From assembly GCA_029959085.1 (NCBI GenBank), contig JARWIR010000010.1, positions 32,418,731-32,482,730 of the forward strand: a DNA stretch of 64,000 nt, in the 5' to 3' direction. The stretch comes from Nemophila menziesii (lineage: Eukaryota > Streptophyta > Magnoliopsida > Boraginales > Hydrophyllaceae). Shown piece after piece: positions 1 to 12,685 of this stretch (positions are counted from its first letter, which is position 1; each line of letters begins with the position of its first letter). The translations under genes and the position numbers were made by a program. A model generated the notes under the pieces. The model saw only the letters and a program-made list of their open reading frames with translations, did no database searches and was not told where the DNA came from.

Positions 1-299
1 GAAAAGGTAATAATGGTTGGGTAAGATCATAAAGTATGGTTGAGATTTTCATTTGACGTATTTTTTCTAAAAGAAATATCTTTTTATTGTATGATGCAAG
101 CATAGTTAATTATTATATTCGGCAAAATGTCAGATAATTGACACATTCCATTCGTTTATGAATTTTATTCTTCTAGAATTATTATACTACTCCCTTTCTA
201 AAACTTTATTAGTACAATTTATATTTTTTATTGTTCATGCTAGTATTCCAAAGCTCTCTTCAATGTGAAATCGGGGTTTATACTAATAATTTTGTCAAG

Positions 300-2400
300 G
301 AATTCATTGTTTCCCTTATGTATGAAACAAGATATTGTGCATATATATAAGTTCAATTATAGAATAATTCTTCTCATAAATTGTAACACAGTTATTATTT
401 ATAATCTCAAGTCATGTACTAAACTTATTAGGTTGAATTACTTTAATTTTGTATTTAGGGGACATGCATACAATATTGCTTTTACCTAAAGTTGGTAAAC
501 AATGTTCAAGACAAAATTTCATGGTTTTATTTGGTTTGTATAAGCGCTCCAAATTCATCTCTTCGGGCATATCGTCTTCCCAAGTCTTATTCTCAATATA
601 AGGTTGTTTATGAAGATGTTTCTCCCAACAAATAGGCTCCTTTGACCCCATGAGGATAAGTTTCAATATTTGGATTCAATAAAAGATGTATTGTGAAAAT
701 ACTTCCCTTTGAGAAGTTTATAATAAGGGAATTACTAGTTTAAATTATTAGACCCATGTTTTTTAAGATACTGTTTATGAACACCACTTAATATTTATCT
801 TTATTAGTCATAAGGGTGTTCTAGTTACAACAATGGATTGTTTTTTATACATTTTTTCCACAAGAAAGAAGCAATGGTTTTATTAATAGCTATGTGTATT
901 CCTTTGGTAATAGGAACGAATTTATGACATAATTTGCAATATTTTTGAAGTATTTATTTGATTAAAATTTCATTTCTCCCTTTGGAAGGGTATATTTTTC
1001 CAATTTTTAGTACTCTTTAGTATTCCTCTCATATGATTATTTATTTCATGTAGTGTTTTGTTTAATAATAATTGAGTGCATTATGTAAGTTATGTATCCC
1101 ACTATTTTAATCATCCACTCATTATTGAACTAAATAATTTCAATAGATCCCAAGAAAATATTATTCTTCATATTCATAAGTTTTATTAATTTCAACTTTA
1201 ACTGCAATGAAGTATTTGTTAATTTTATTTTTATTTTTAGGAAAGTTATCAACTCATGTTCTATAATAGTGTTATCTTGAATTTTCCAAGAATAAATAAG
1301 GATTATTCCTCATATACAAAAATATTAATAAGAGGTTTCATTCTATTTACAATTATTCTTGTGATAATTTAAAAGATTATATTTGAAAAATAGTGGGACT
1401 AAAATATTTAATATTGGTTGGTTTACCAATTTTTGGGATCAACTTATGTAGGTACGTTTGATGTCTTACAAACTACCTCCATGATACGAGAATAGTTACC
1501 CATTTTTATTGTTCTGTTTTAGTTCATGCTTAGTAATTGCATGGAAACATGTAATATATTTCTCTCATTTTCTAACCACTGCTTCCTGGACTTATCCTTC
1601 CCATAAGCCCATTCTCTATTCTAGTTTTCTTCTATATTTATAACAATTCTATTTATTCATCCCAATTTTCAAACTTATCAGTGCTATTTAAGATTATTTT
1701 AATCCTTGTACAAGAGTTTTAAGATTATTCCATTTGGTGAGGTGGCTAATACTAATACTAAACTTATGGTTGAAAACTAGAAGGAAAATGCCCCTCAACC
1801 TTTTGTCTTCATCTTATACCTATTTAATATATTTGGGAAATCATTGGTTGTTGTCTAGTAAGATTTAAAGTAGATTTTATTATTTCAATTTTGAGAAATG
1901 TCTAGGTGAAACCATGGGTGAGTTACAGGAACGTATTTCTAGGACCATAGCAACCCAAGCATTACGGAAAAGTTTTAACCACTCTTCAAATTTAAAAACT
2001 CTACTTAACTATTATTTTATAAGATATTTTCCAATTCTCCTATTTTACCAAGTTAATAAACATCTAAAGGATATTATTTCACCTAACGCTTTGGAGTTTA
2101 TAAAGTTGTTAAATAGTACCATTGATTTTTTAATAGTTTTGTTCCCCCCCCCATAGAAAACAAAGATGGAATGAAATTATGTTTTTATTAAATCTAGGTG
2201 CACGCTCTAAATTGACAGTTATCATGACATCGATAAGGGTACTAGACATGTTCCTTTTGTCACATAAAAGTTTATACACATTAACTTTTACATTCGATGA
2301 TGTTTGGAATGTCTTCCAAATCCAAAAATATACATATTCAATTCTTTTAGTACGAAACACATTGAAGACAAAATTTGAATAATCTTCTATTGTACTTAAA
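300..2400 (-). pseudogene. Decayed LINE (L1-type) relic inside X0
   Basis: Read on the minus strand in broken frames, the segment gives recognisable pieces of a plant LINE in the expected order. At 2130-2360 is an ORF1-like piece resembling the end of a DUF4283 domain. Near 960-1015 there is a match to the post-RT block (NWKNI, GRNEILIK, FLLPK, INKTIASF). Near 560-720 there is a match to the segment before the zinc-finger region (YFHNTSF, SSWGQRSLFVGRN). Catalytic RT motifs were not found, so the RT core looks deleted. Many stops and frame changes show it is dead. The 84-codon open frame at 412-666 is an accidental frame of this relic, not a gene. LINE origin is inferred from motif order; the exact ends are uncertain. 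Confidence 0.6.
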
Positions 2401-2934
2401 ACCCAAGAGCCAATTATTTTTAGTCATTGAGTTACTTACCAAACCATTATTCTTGAACTTTTGTTTGTGTCTTTGTTGTAGAACGTTTATTCAATTTCTA
2501 AGCTTTGGAACCACTTTGCTAATTGCTTGGGAGTTCCGATCCTCATGTGCAAAGTGACTACAACCATAACAAATATGACAAATTTTTTTAAAATTTGAAC
2601 TTAATATATGTAGTATTATTTGCATTTTCCCAGTAATTAATTACATAATATATAGACATATCCAATTTCCAACAAATTTGAATTCTTGAATATGTGGATT
2701 GATTCATAATTTTTCCAACAGGAGATATTTTGTTGCTTAGCTTGGAAATGTGTTTGCATATATTCTTAATCTAGTCACTATCGGTAATGTTTGGTGGTAT
2801 TCTAAATATTTTCACACATAGTGTTGTGTAAGTAACATAGTTAGCACCTGGTTGGGTAATCGCATTTAAATCTAAGCGCTTTCCCATTTAGGTTCATGGT
2901 CTCTTTTCCCAAAATACATTTTTATTAGTTGTTA

Positions 2935-3480
2935 GAACATTCATTGACAGACATTGTTATAGTTGTAAATGTTATTTTCATTTTATTGGAGAGTCAAATT
3001 ATTTGAGATTAAAGAGTTGTAAATATACCACTTGAACGAAGACCAAGAAAAAAAAATATTAAGATAGATTGGTATGAAATGTAATTGTTTTAGCTAGAGT
3101 AGAGATATTATCCTATATAGTCGTTCATATTTATATGAGAATAAATAGAAAAAAAGGAATACTGAAAAATAAGGTAAGTGGTGGTTGGGAAGTGTAATTG
3201 CATTAATTAGGAAAAATCATTTAATATAAGTCAACATAGTTATTGTTGAAAAGGTAATAATTGTTGGGTAAGATCATATATCAGGGTGGAGATTTTCATT
3301 TGATGTATTTTTTCTAAAAAAAAAATTTATAGTATGATGTAAGCATAGTTAATTATTATACTCGGCACATGTCAAATAATTGACACGTTCCATTAGTTTG
3401 AGCATTTTATACTTTTAGAATTTTTATATTACTCTCTTTTGAAGACTTTCATTGTCGCACTTACAAATTATATATTCTAA
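2935..3480. repeat. Direct repeat L (right copy of X0)
   Basis: It begins near gttagaacattcattgacag and is repeated at about 20898-21455 and 28767-29330. It is also repeated, more divergently, at the left end of each module (17626-18200, 25846-26410, and truncated at 1-240). Left and right types share diagnostic differences across modules, for example taataatggttggg on the left and taataattgttggg on the right. They diverged before the modules were copied. The pair could be old LTRs or the scars of an older duplication. Confidence 0.75.
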
Positions 3481-3807
3481 GATTTCATTCTCAAAATATC
3501 AATTCATAATTATATATAGGATAAAATGCACAAAGCACATAGTTTTATGTACTCGAAAATTTATATCATCCAATTATTTGTTACTCTTATGAATGTCGTT
3601 CTTCTTAGATGTTTATTGTATTTCTCATGAATTGTTTTATTTAAATTTTTTATTAATTTATTAACTATATATGATATATTTATTAGATTGATATTTTTTC
3701 ATGATATATAGTTTTTTTTTTGTATTTTGTGTAATTTTGTAGTTTGTTTAATTATGTATGAATATTTTAGTATAAATCTTAGAACTAAAAAGGTACCAAA
3801 ACATGAA

Positions 3808-6800
3808 AACCCTTTATATGCATGATGCCTCACCATATGACTCTTTATGGTAATTAAATTTTTTTTTTTAAATAAAATAGAGTATAAACTAATAGACATT
3901 GAAAATAACGTTAAAGATAATACCTCAAACATTCAACAATCATTCCTCAAGCTTCCATTATTGACCTTTATAGGCTATATCGGAACATAAAAAATATAAT
4001 AATTTTTTAATATAAGGAATCAAATTAAAAAGCATAGAATCAGAAACATTGAAAATAAAGTACAACATAAAACCTCAAACTCATCTCCATTATCTATAGG
4101 TTAAATTCAAACATATAAGATATAATAAAAGTATAAAATCCAAAACATTGAAAAATATTATAAAACATAAAGTCTCAAATTCATATCCATTACAATTATC
4201 AAACTTAGATGCTTATAAAATTCTATTTTATTTTGTTTTCTCATGTCATGTTTCAGTATATATAAATACATCATCTGATTTCCAATTTTTATGGTTTACT
4301 TATATTCAATATTTTAGTTTAATTAAATCTATGAATATATAAATGGTTTAGTAATTTTTATATTATGGTCTATTTGATTGTTAATATTTATGAAATTCTG
4401 TATTACGAGATATTGTCAAAATAGTGGTGAAAAAGTATATTATGGAGATTGGAAATGATCAATTTGAGAGGTAATGGTAACGGTAGATTCAAAATGCATA
4501 GGAGGTTAGGAAGTAGTCAGTGCAAAGGGATGAATCTGAGTGTTTTTTATTCTTGCTGATTGATGACATGGTGGATTTGGTGGATGTGTATGTGTGTAAC
4601 AATTAAATATGAATTAGAGATACATAAGGAGGTGTTACAACCATTGAATCATAATAGGAACAAGTAACAATAACCCTCTGTTTTTTGGTACAGAAGTCAA
4701 AAAGGATAGTGCACATTTAAATCATAAATTTTGAAATTATTTCTTAATTTTATTTGCTAACTTATTTGTCCATGAAATCATAGAAAAATTAATTATTAAT
4801 TCATTTTTTCCTAAAATTTGGATATTTCTATAAATAAAATAAATTAGATAAAAAAATATTACGTTATAAAATAATTAATTAATATTTTCTCCAAATAGGT
4901 CATTGAATACTTATGGGTCTAAAATAACCTTGGAGTATATAAAGTAAAAAAAAAATCAACATTTATTGAAGTGCATTCATACCCAACTTATAAAATACTC
5001 TTTCTAGGAAACAAGTAACTTCGACCTACGAAGCAAAAAAACTGACAATTACTCAGCATAATAAGAGCCTTGATATCCTCCGTTATAATATATTCAATAT
5101 ATTGAACGTTAGTGATGGTTTGACCATATCTTTTAGCTTTTATAGTCAATAAACTTAATTTTCAATGAAATCCTAATTTTCTCTCTGATACTTAGTAATT
5201 GTGTGGCTATAATGATGTTATTTTGTAGTTTCATGTTATGTTTTATTTCTTTATTAGTTATTTTGAAGATTTGTAGAAAGATTTTTGTGGTTATATGACT
5301 AAAAAAGGGTTGACCATTGTTGATGCATTTCTATGTCTATAATTTCACAATTCTAGTTGAGGGTGGGGTAGCAGTTGTTCTTGTCCCCATTTCATGTGTT
5401 TATAAGAAAAACAAAAAGATCTTGAAAAAATGCAAATTGAAAAACCAATAATAAATTGTTAGGATATTATACTGAACTAGCTATTGTCGTTTGAAAACAT
5501 GTATATATGAGTCGATGATAGAAAAAGAGTTCTTGTCTTTTGAAATTTTTATATTTTGTACTTGAAATGAGCATACAAAAATGTGTTAGTGTGGAAATAA
5601 GATTGGTGAATTTTGTATATAAGGGCCTAGAGAATACGCGAGAACTGAGTAGGTGTGTAGAACGTGAGATCTAACCTAGTTGAAAACCTACTTTAATACG
5701 ACATTGATGTAAATAAGTTTACATAATGACATATCTAGGGAAATTACCAAGGTGGTTCTATCATAATCCACTGGTTTCCTTTAGCTTGATGTCCAAATAA
5801 CAATTATCTATTATTCTTAGCCTCTATGAGCCTTTAAGTTGTTTCATTGTTATCCACTATTATAAGACTTTCCCCTTAGTGTGTTGGATTTTACCATATG
5901 ACCCACACTTGAGACATAATGCCTTAAGAGTCTTCGAGCTTGATTTTGGGGTGTTGGTGTTAATGGTTTTAAGATAAAAATTTGGTTACGGTTTTTTTAT
6001 ATAGTGCTACGTATTTGATGCACTTGATTGTGATCCAGATTGTATCATACCGACCATATGCAACTTTATAACCAAAAAGACCTTGATATTCTTAACTATG
6101 TTATTAAGTGATAAATGAGTGGAAAGGAAGTGAGTAAGTTGATCAATAGACGTCACTGAAGTATCAATGATCTTCCTATAACCACCACTTCGTGCGCGGT
6201 ATGCGTGAGTAGGGATTCTTGACAACTCTAATTTTGTAATAGAATTAGGTACTTAATAGAAATAATTTGGGAATGCTTTTAAGGATTATCTGAGGAATTT
6301 ATCCCAATATTTCACGTTGTTGTAGATAGTTCTGGATGATATATGTATGTTGGAATAATTTTGAGATTATTTGTGTATTAAGTGTGCAAATCCTAGGTAC
6401 ATAGATGTCCTTGTATCCTAATATGACACTATCAAGTCAAAAGGTCATGAAGAAGTCCATTTAAAGCTCATAGAAAAGTCTCGGCAAGATGCTTTTAACA
6501 ACTTGAACAACCATAACAGAATTTGGTAATGAATCAGTTCCTAAAAGTTTCACACAAGATAACTCTTGGAGTCTAGCACACATGGTAAAAATAGCGTCCA
6601 ATTCCTAGTTGCGACGCAAAAGCTATGCTAGTTGTACTGAAGAAACCCAAAATGTCCAGATATAGAAGAGTCCACTTGGCCACTTTTGGTTCACTTAAGT
6701 TGACTTAATCGTCTAAAACAATTTATGGAAACTATATATACTTATTTTTAAAAATATGTCAATTATCATTATTTGAAGTTGGAAATGTGGAGAGAAAGGA

Positions 6801-7390
6801 GGCACGAACTGGATTTCAAGAAAAACTTTATATTCCCTTAACTAGTGTAGTTCTTCTATCTTTTTTATGTCTTGCTTTAATCATGACCATATTAACTTTT
6901 TTTTTTACTTTTCTTCATTATGTAATATTGTATAATTTAGGGTGATTGATATATAGGGTTTTGGAGATAAGATATTTGTCTGGTGGGAATCTTATTTCTT
7001 TAATGAAATCTCAAAGATGACCAAATAGTAACCCTTATATAATACAAAAAACACTAAAAAACAAAAAAATTATTGAGTGTCACTGTTCAATTCCGGCGAC
7101 CACTGCTGCCACCAGTGGTGTTAGAGAATTAAAGTATCAGAAAAAATATGGAATATCAGAATTAAAACAATGAGTATAAAAAATAAAGACGATGAGTATC
7201 TGGAAATTTGCTGAGTACTCCATACAAAACAATGAGTACTCAATAAAAATTAATGAGTAGTATTAAAAAATACAGAGTAATAACCCTAACATTATATTTA
7301 ATTACAATTTCAAACAAGCTACACTATTACAACATGAAAAAAATAATTATACTAATTACTTTTGAGAAAAAAAAGAAAAATATAGCTGCC
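3808..7390. repeat. Extension of X0, duplicated at 29656-33295
   Basis: About 3.6 kb of non-coding AT-rich sequence matches 29656-33295 almost throughout. I see no convincing gene. It holds a short Ty3-gypsy 3' noncoding relic and, near the right end, a patch rich in gagtact words. The match stops around 7390/33295, where this copy runs into CACTA sequence and the other into a GC-richer segment. Confidence 0.85.
5630..6010 (+). mobile_element. Ty3-gypsy pre-LTR (3' noncoding) relic
   Basis: It shares ordered blocks with the noncoding part of the gypsy element at 52880-53180: gtagaacRtgagatct, tgtaaata, ccatatgaccc followed by cacttgaRaca, and finally cgagcttgattttggggtg. That block series sits upstream of the LTR in the later element. 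It is therefore likely a relic of a related Athila/Tat-like element. The copy at 31490-31855 is the segmental duplicate. No coding sequence remains. Confidence 0.5.
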
Positions 7391-7519
7391 GATACGGTAT
7401 TACGGTAGAATATACTATATTTCTTCCAATTTGACTCACGAGGCCCATATTTCTTTTCCACCTGGCCACTGTGCCGCCGAAGTCCTTGGATTATCCTGGA
7501 AACATAATCGAAAACCCAT

Positions 7520-8954
7520 CTATTTGCGTTTGAATTTCTGTGGGACTATGTTTCGTAGGGGGAGGCTATCATCGGCTCTATAGTACGAAGATGTGTCCTT
7601 CCGAAAACGATGATTCAAAAGCAACCACCGTCTGTGATCAAAATAAACAACTCCTTTATTAACGCGCACGGAAGGAATGTATTCCATGCATTCGGGACAG
7701 GCTAAGTAGCCTTGACCCGACCATCCTAAAGTGTATGATCTAGCGGGGTAATCATTCTCCGTGAACAACAAACTAACCTTCCTTACAAATTCCTCTCTCA
7801 TATGTGCATCCCATGTAACTATCCCCGTACCCCCACATCGGTTCCAACTCATATATAGCCGGATGGGGAAATACACCATATCCTTTCCATGTGAAGAGGA
7901 CCCGGTATCAACAGAGTTATCATAAATATGGATTCTTTCATACATAACCAAGGCGGAAAGTTGACATCGTTAATATAGCCGGCCGGCCACATGCTGTATG
8001 AGTTTTTTTGCATGGAGAAAGGACAAACCCCATTGATCCCAAAACCAAGGCGTACAATACATGGTTTACTATCAAACTTGGGATTTCTCTGATCAAATGT
8101 TTTCCAACTATGACCATCGACGGGATGACGCAACATGTCTTTGTCGGTACTCTTTCCGGGACAGTGTCAGATCATATCTTTCGCGGTGTGTCTCGAAGCA
8201 TACAATTACTAGAACCTAGGCGCAATCGGAAAATAACACTGCTTCTTAAGAGACACTTTCTTCCCCTTCGTCGGGTCTCAAGATTCTCATTCTCTTTATA
8301 ATACAATACTCAGTCATTCAAACACACGTCGATTGTGGTGTATCCTATGCACAAACTTTTTAATTTTCTATTACAATCTGCATAAGAATTAGTTGTGTTA
8401 TGAGGTTAAGGAAAAACACGACCCAACAACTGAAAAAGTTCGGTAAAAGAGATGTTTGTTCACTTGTTCTTCACTTTCACATGCATTAGCTTTGCTATGA
8501 AATCCAAAGAACTCATCTTAGTACAACCGGGGTACAAATCTATCTCCATTTCATTGAACAACACGTCAAAAGACCCAAGACCATTTCCATTAACATTCTC
8601 GTCACTTATCTCGGTGTCACCAGAGTACCCGCTAGTTTCAAACATGGGTCCCAAATCAATAATTACATTACCTATTACATTAACTTCGTTTGGTTCATCC
8701 ACATGAATTACTTCTTCTTCCCTGTGTTTCGTCCAAACCTTATACGATGACCAAATATCCCATTGAAAAATATTCCCTTGAACATCGTCCATTAGATACT
8801 TTCGATTATTATAACAATGATTACACGGACAAAAATTTTTACCAGCGTGATCTATTTGATTCATTTTTTTTCTTGCAAAATTAATAAACTGTAATATACA
8901 CGCGATATATTCCCTCATAACCTTATTCTTTGACTTTACCCACATCTTGTCCAT
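7520..8954 (-). pseudogene. TNP2-like CACTA transposase, broken
   Basis: CACTA TNP2 proteins bind subterminal repeats and catalyse cut-and-paste transposition. The N-terminal open frame (8954-8460) has the transposase-associated domain, with CPCNHCYNN as the cysteine motif and a later LYPGC block. After decayed sequence, a frame near 8230-8140 reads YASRHTAKDMI, then a stop. The 8136-7849 frame continues with LRHPVDG, SWKTFD, VRLGFGINGVCPF, SYSMWP, PPWLCMKE and LLIPGP, all in TNP2 order. A frame change leads to 7951-7520 with VTWDAH, GWSGQGYLACPECM and HRRWLLLNHRFR, the GW-KGY-ACP and HRR-LP-NH region. The C-terminal part is missing. At least two frame changes plus stops make it non-functional. 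Confidence 0.85.
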
Positions 8955-9039
8955 TATCTTAAGTAAATTAAACCACTAATAATTATTTCAAATTTTGTTA
9001 TTAAAATACTACTTAGATCATACGCTTATAAAAATGATT

Positions 9040-9650
9040 TCAATCCCCTTAAGCTATGAAAATAATTCACTAAGACACCTAAAGTTTATTAAAATTTCAC
9101 TTTTACCCCTATATTTTTTGAAAAAGTCACTACGACACCTAAAGTTTAATAAAATTTTACTTTTAACCTTAAAATATATAAAAATCCCACTAAGAACCCT
9201 TAAGTTTTTAAAAATTATACTAAGGCCCCTAAAGTTTATTAAAATGTCACTCTTACACCTAAAGTTTATCAAATGTCAATAAGACATCTAAAGTTTATTA
9301 AAAATTAACTTTCACCCCTAAAGTATATAAAAATCCCACTAAGGCCCCTAATGTTTTAAAAATTATACTTAGGCCCCTAAAGTTTTAAAAAATTATACTA
9401 AGGCCTCTAAAGTTTATTAAAATGTCATTTTTACCTCTATAGTTTATTAAATATTAATAAGGCATCTAAAGTTTATTAAAACTTCTCTTTTACGCCTAAA
9501 TTGTATGACAAAGTCACTAAGTCACATAAAGTTTAATAAAATTTCACTTTTACCCCTAAAGTTTATAAAAATCCCACTAAGGCCCCTAAAGTTTTCAAAT
9601 ATTACACTAACGCACCTAAAGTTTATTCAAATTATATTATAGTCCCTATA
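9040..9650. repeat. AT-rich minisatellite, about 30-37 bp unit
   Basis: Degenerate tandem units are built on cctaaagtttattaaaa followed by a variable piece such as cactaaggc, cacttttac or ttatactaaggc. Two or three unit types alternate, giving hints of a higher-order period near 200 bp. It lies within the presumed CACTA element and may be its internal or subterminal repeat array. The open frames on both strands (8995-9282, 9054-9272) arise from the repeat period and are not genes. Confidence 0.8.
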
Positions 9651-10099
9651 ATCATAATCAATAATAAAGATGCCCCTAAACGGATCAAAATAGTTCACAA
9701 AGATCCATATGTTAATTTTCCATGATAAAACAACACCTAAAATTATTATCTCAATAAGCAAATTAAAATTATAAAAAAAAATAAAAAATAATAATTATAT
9801 AACAAAAAAATGTATCACATATAAAACACTCAACACTACCAATTGCACATATATAATACAATATATAACAACAATTATACAATTTAAACAAATTAAAAAA
9901 GTATTAGAAAATACATATTTTATGAAAAAAGTGATCGAAAAATTTGCTCGAAAATATGACCCACAAGAGCTTGATGTATCGGAGAGCTTCATTATTGATG
10001 GACCCAGAATTTTTTTGTGGATAAGGGGAAAAAATTGGGAGAACTTTAGGGGTTTTTTGAGTTTTTTGGGGTTTAAATTCGCATTAATGGCCAACTGCC

Positions 10100-10390
10100 G
10101 AGTGACTTTATAAAATACGGAAAAATATTTAGCCAGGACATCAAGTCCTCGTAAAAGACACAAAAAGACGTTGCAAAAGACCACTTCTAGTGAGGACATT
10201 CCTGTCATTGCTAGTGAGGACAAAAAAGACGTTGCAAAAGTATTATTTTTGCTCGCGTAAAAAAGGCGCAACTTATAAACGACAACTTTTTCCTCGCAAA
10301 AGATTGACCTCGCTAAAGATCCTATCTCTAGCGGCGACATGTGGGTCATCGCTAAAGCTTTCGCCGCGAGTGATCTTCGGTGTAGTAGTA
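10100..10390 (-). mobile_element. CACTA subterminal repeat region and terminus
   Basis: The base composition is richer in GC than its neighbours. Short words recur in both orientations: agacgttgcaaaag twice (near 10166 and 10226), tagtgaggaca twice, and cgctaaag / agcg variants. This is the usual look of a CACTA subterminal region. The minus-strand end reads tactactacaccgaag, one base from the CACTACTACA terminus found at 35501. The 184-codon open frame over 9795-10349 (minus) lies across this region and the AT-rich flank and shows no family resemblance. Confidence 0.6.
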
Positions 10391-10394
10391 TTTA

Positions 10395-12685
10395 TAGTGA
10401 ACATACTTCCATTTGGGAAGTTTTTTAATAAGGGAATTACTAGTCTAAATTATGTATTAGGATTGTTTCCCTATTAGACTCATGTTTACTAAGATACTAT
10501 ATTTGAGCACCAATCAATATTTACCTTTATAATTGATGAGGGTGTTTTAGGTACAACAATGGATTGTTTTTTATACATTTTTCCCACAAGAAAAAAGCAA
10601 TGGGTTTGTTAATGGTTATGCTTATTTCTTTGGTACTAGGAAAGAATACATGACATAATTTGAAGTATTTATTTATTAAAATTTCATTTCTCCATTTGGA
10701 AGGGTATATATTTTTCCAATTTTTATTACTCTTTAGTATTCCTCTCATAGAATTATTAATTTTATGTAGTATTATGTTTAATAATAATTGATTGTTTTAT
10801 GTAAGTTATGTATCTCACTATTTTAATCATCCAATCATTACTGAACTAAATAATTCTCAATAGATCCTTAAGAAATTATAATTCTAAATATTCATAAGTT
10901 TTATTAATGTCAACTTTAACTGCAATGAAGTATTTGTTAGTTTTATTTTCATTTTTAGGAAAGTTATCAACTCATGTTCTATAATAGTGTTATCTTGAAT
11001 TTTCGAGGAATAAATATTGATTATTCCTCATTTACAACAATATTAATAAGAGGTTTCATTCTATTTATAGTTATTCTTGTAATAATTTTATAGATGATGT
11101 TTGAATAAATAGTTGGAATGAAATATTTAATATTGGTTGGATTTCCAATTTCTGGGATCAACTTATGTAAGTATGTTCGATATTTTACAAAATACCTCCA
11201 TGATACCAGAATAGTTATTCATGTTGTTGTTATGTTTTACTCTATCCTTAGTAGTTGCATGGAAACATTTAGTATATTTCTCTCTTTTTCTAACCACTGG
11301 TTCCTAGACCGATCCTTCCAATAAGCCCATTCTCTATTCTAGTTTACTTCTGTAGTTTTAACAATTCCATTATTTATCCCAATATTCAAACTTATCAGTG
11401 CTATTTAAAAATTTTCTAATCCTTGAACACTGTTAAATAGTTTTCTTGTTGTTGGGTAAGTTGTACTATTCCATTTGGTGAGCTGGCTAATACTAATTTT
11501 AAACTTATGGTTGAAAACTAAAAGGAAAATGCCCCTCAACCTTTTGTGTTCATCTGATATCTTTTTAATATATTTGGGAAATCATTGGTTGTTGTCTAGT
11601 AAGATTTGAAGTAGGTTTTGTTCTTTTAATTTAGAGAAATGTCTATCTGAAACACCATAGATGAGTGACCAAAATCTATTGCTAGGACCACAGCAACCTA
11701 AGCATTATGGAAAAGTTTTAACCACTCTTCAATATTACAAACTTTACCTAACTTTTCTTTTATAAGATATTTTCCAATTGTCATATTTGACCTAGTTAAT
11801 TAAAATTCAAAGGATATTATTTAACTAACTCTTTGGAATTTATAAAGTTGTTAAAGAGTACCATTGATTTTTTAATAGTTTTGCCCCCCATAGAAAAAAA
11901 AGATGGAATGAAATTATGTTTTTATTAAATCTCGGTGGACCCTCCAAATTGAAAGTTATCATGACATCGTTAGGGGTAATGGACATGCTTTTTTTGGCAC
12001 ATAAAAGTTTATACACATAAAATTTTACATAAGATAATGTTTGGAATGTCTTCTAAAATCCAAAAACATACATATTCAACTCTTTTAGTACAAATCACAC
12101 TTAAGACAAAAGTTGAATAGTCTTCTTTTGTACCTCACCTAAGATCTATTATGTTTTAGTCATTGAGTTACTTACCAAACCATTATTCTTGAACTTTTGT
12201 TTGTTGCCTTTGTTGAAAAATAATTTTATATAGTGGTTTTCTTGTAGAAATACTTTGTTAATTGCTTGAGAGTCCTACTCCTCATGTATAAAGTGACTAC
12301 AACCATGACAATTATGACTTATTATTTTAAAATTTAAACTTAATATATGTAGTATTGTTTGCATTTTCCCAGTAATTAAATACATAAAAGATAGACATAT
12401 CCAATTTCCACCCAATATGAATTCTTGAATATGTGAATTGATTCATAATTTTTCCAAGAGGAGATATTGTGTTGCTTAGCTTCGCAATGTGTTTCTGTAT
12501 ATTCTCAATGTAGTCACTATCGATAAATTAGTTTGGTGGTGTTCTAAAAATTTTCACACATAGTGTTGTGTAAGTAACATGAGTAGTACCTGGTTGTGAA
12601 TCACATTTAGATATAAGCGCTTTCCCATTTAGGTTCTGGGTCTCTTTTCTCAATATACATTTATATTAGTTGAGTTTTTGAATTC
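10395..12685. repeat. Module X interior copy (B), with LINE relic
   Basis: It matches X0 from about 690 to 2935 in the same orientation but is the most diverged copy. It stops exactly where the right direct repeat L would begin (attagttg, then unrelated sequence). It lacks L at both ends and starts next to the CACTA terminus. On the minus strand, 10527-10748 still reads as a LINE piece (NWKNI, KWRNEILI, ITINKPIAFFLW). It retains the roughly 24 bp near 11840 that is missing from X1 and X2. Confidence 0.8.

Larger units (their letters stand above)
1..3807. repeat. Module X, copy X0 (left edge cut by window)
   Basis: This stretch is repeated at 17964-21764 and 26170-29655 in the same orientation, with scattered substitutions and small indels. 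It starts inside the left 0.55-kb direct repeat (about 1-240). It then carries a decayed minus-strand LINE and ends with the second direct repeat and a short tail. X0 keeps about 24 bp near 2098-2121 that X1 and X2 both lack. It lacks about 30 bp near 2480 that X1, X2 and copy B all have. It is therefore an older or separate branch from the X1/X2 pair. Confidence 0.9.
7391..10390 (-). mobile_element. Degenerate CACTA (En/Spm) transposon
   Basis: The segment combines a minus-strand TNP2-type transposase relic, an AT-rich minisatellite and a GC-richer terminal part with subterminal repeats. Its right end reads tgtagtagta, which on the minus strand is nearly the CACTACTACA terminus seen intact at 35501. 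So the element's 5' end lies at about 10390 and the transposase reads away from it. The left end is truncated where the upstream duplication stops (about 7390). A second possible terminus is tagtg at 10395-10399. Confidence 0.7.

Noticed and set aside
412..666. 84-codon minus-strand frame conserved at 18371-18625
   Set aside because: It looks conserved only because the DNA is duplicated. Another frame of the same DNA reads as a decayed LINE segment, and X2 has lost most of the region.
8995..9282. Open frames on both strands in the minisatellite
   Set aside because: The repeat period avoids stops. The peptides are simple repeats with no known domain.
9040..9650. Possible CRISPR-like array
   Set aside because: Units are adjacent and degenerate without unique spacers, and the DNA is plant nuclear.
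9795..10349. 184-codon minus-strand frame
   Set aside because: It spans a CACTA subterminal region and AT-rich flank and shows no family resemblance.
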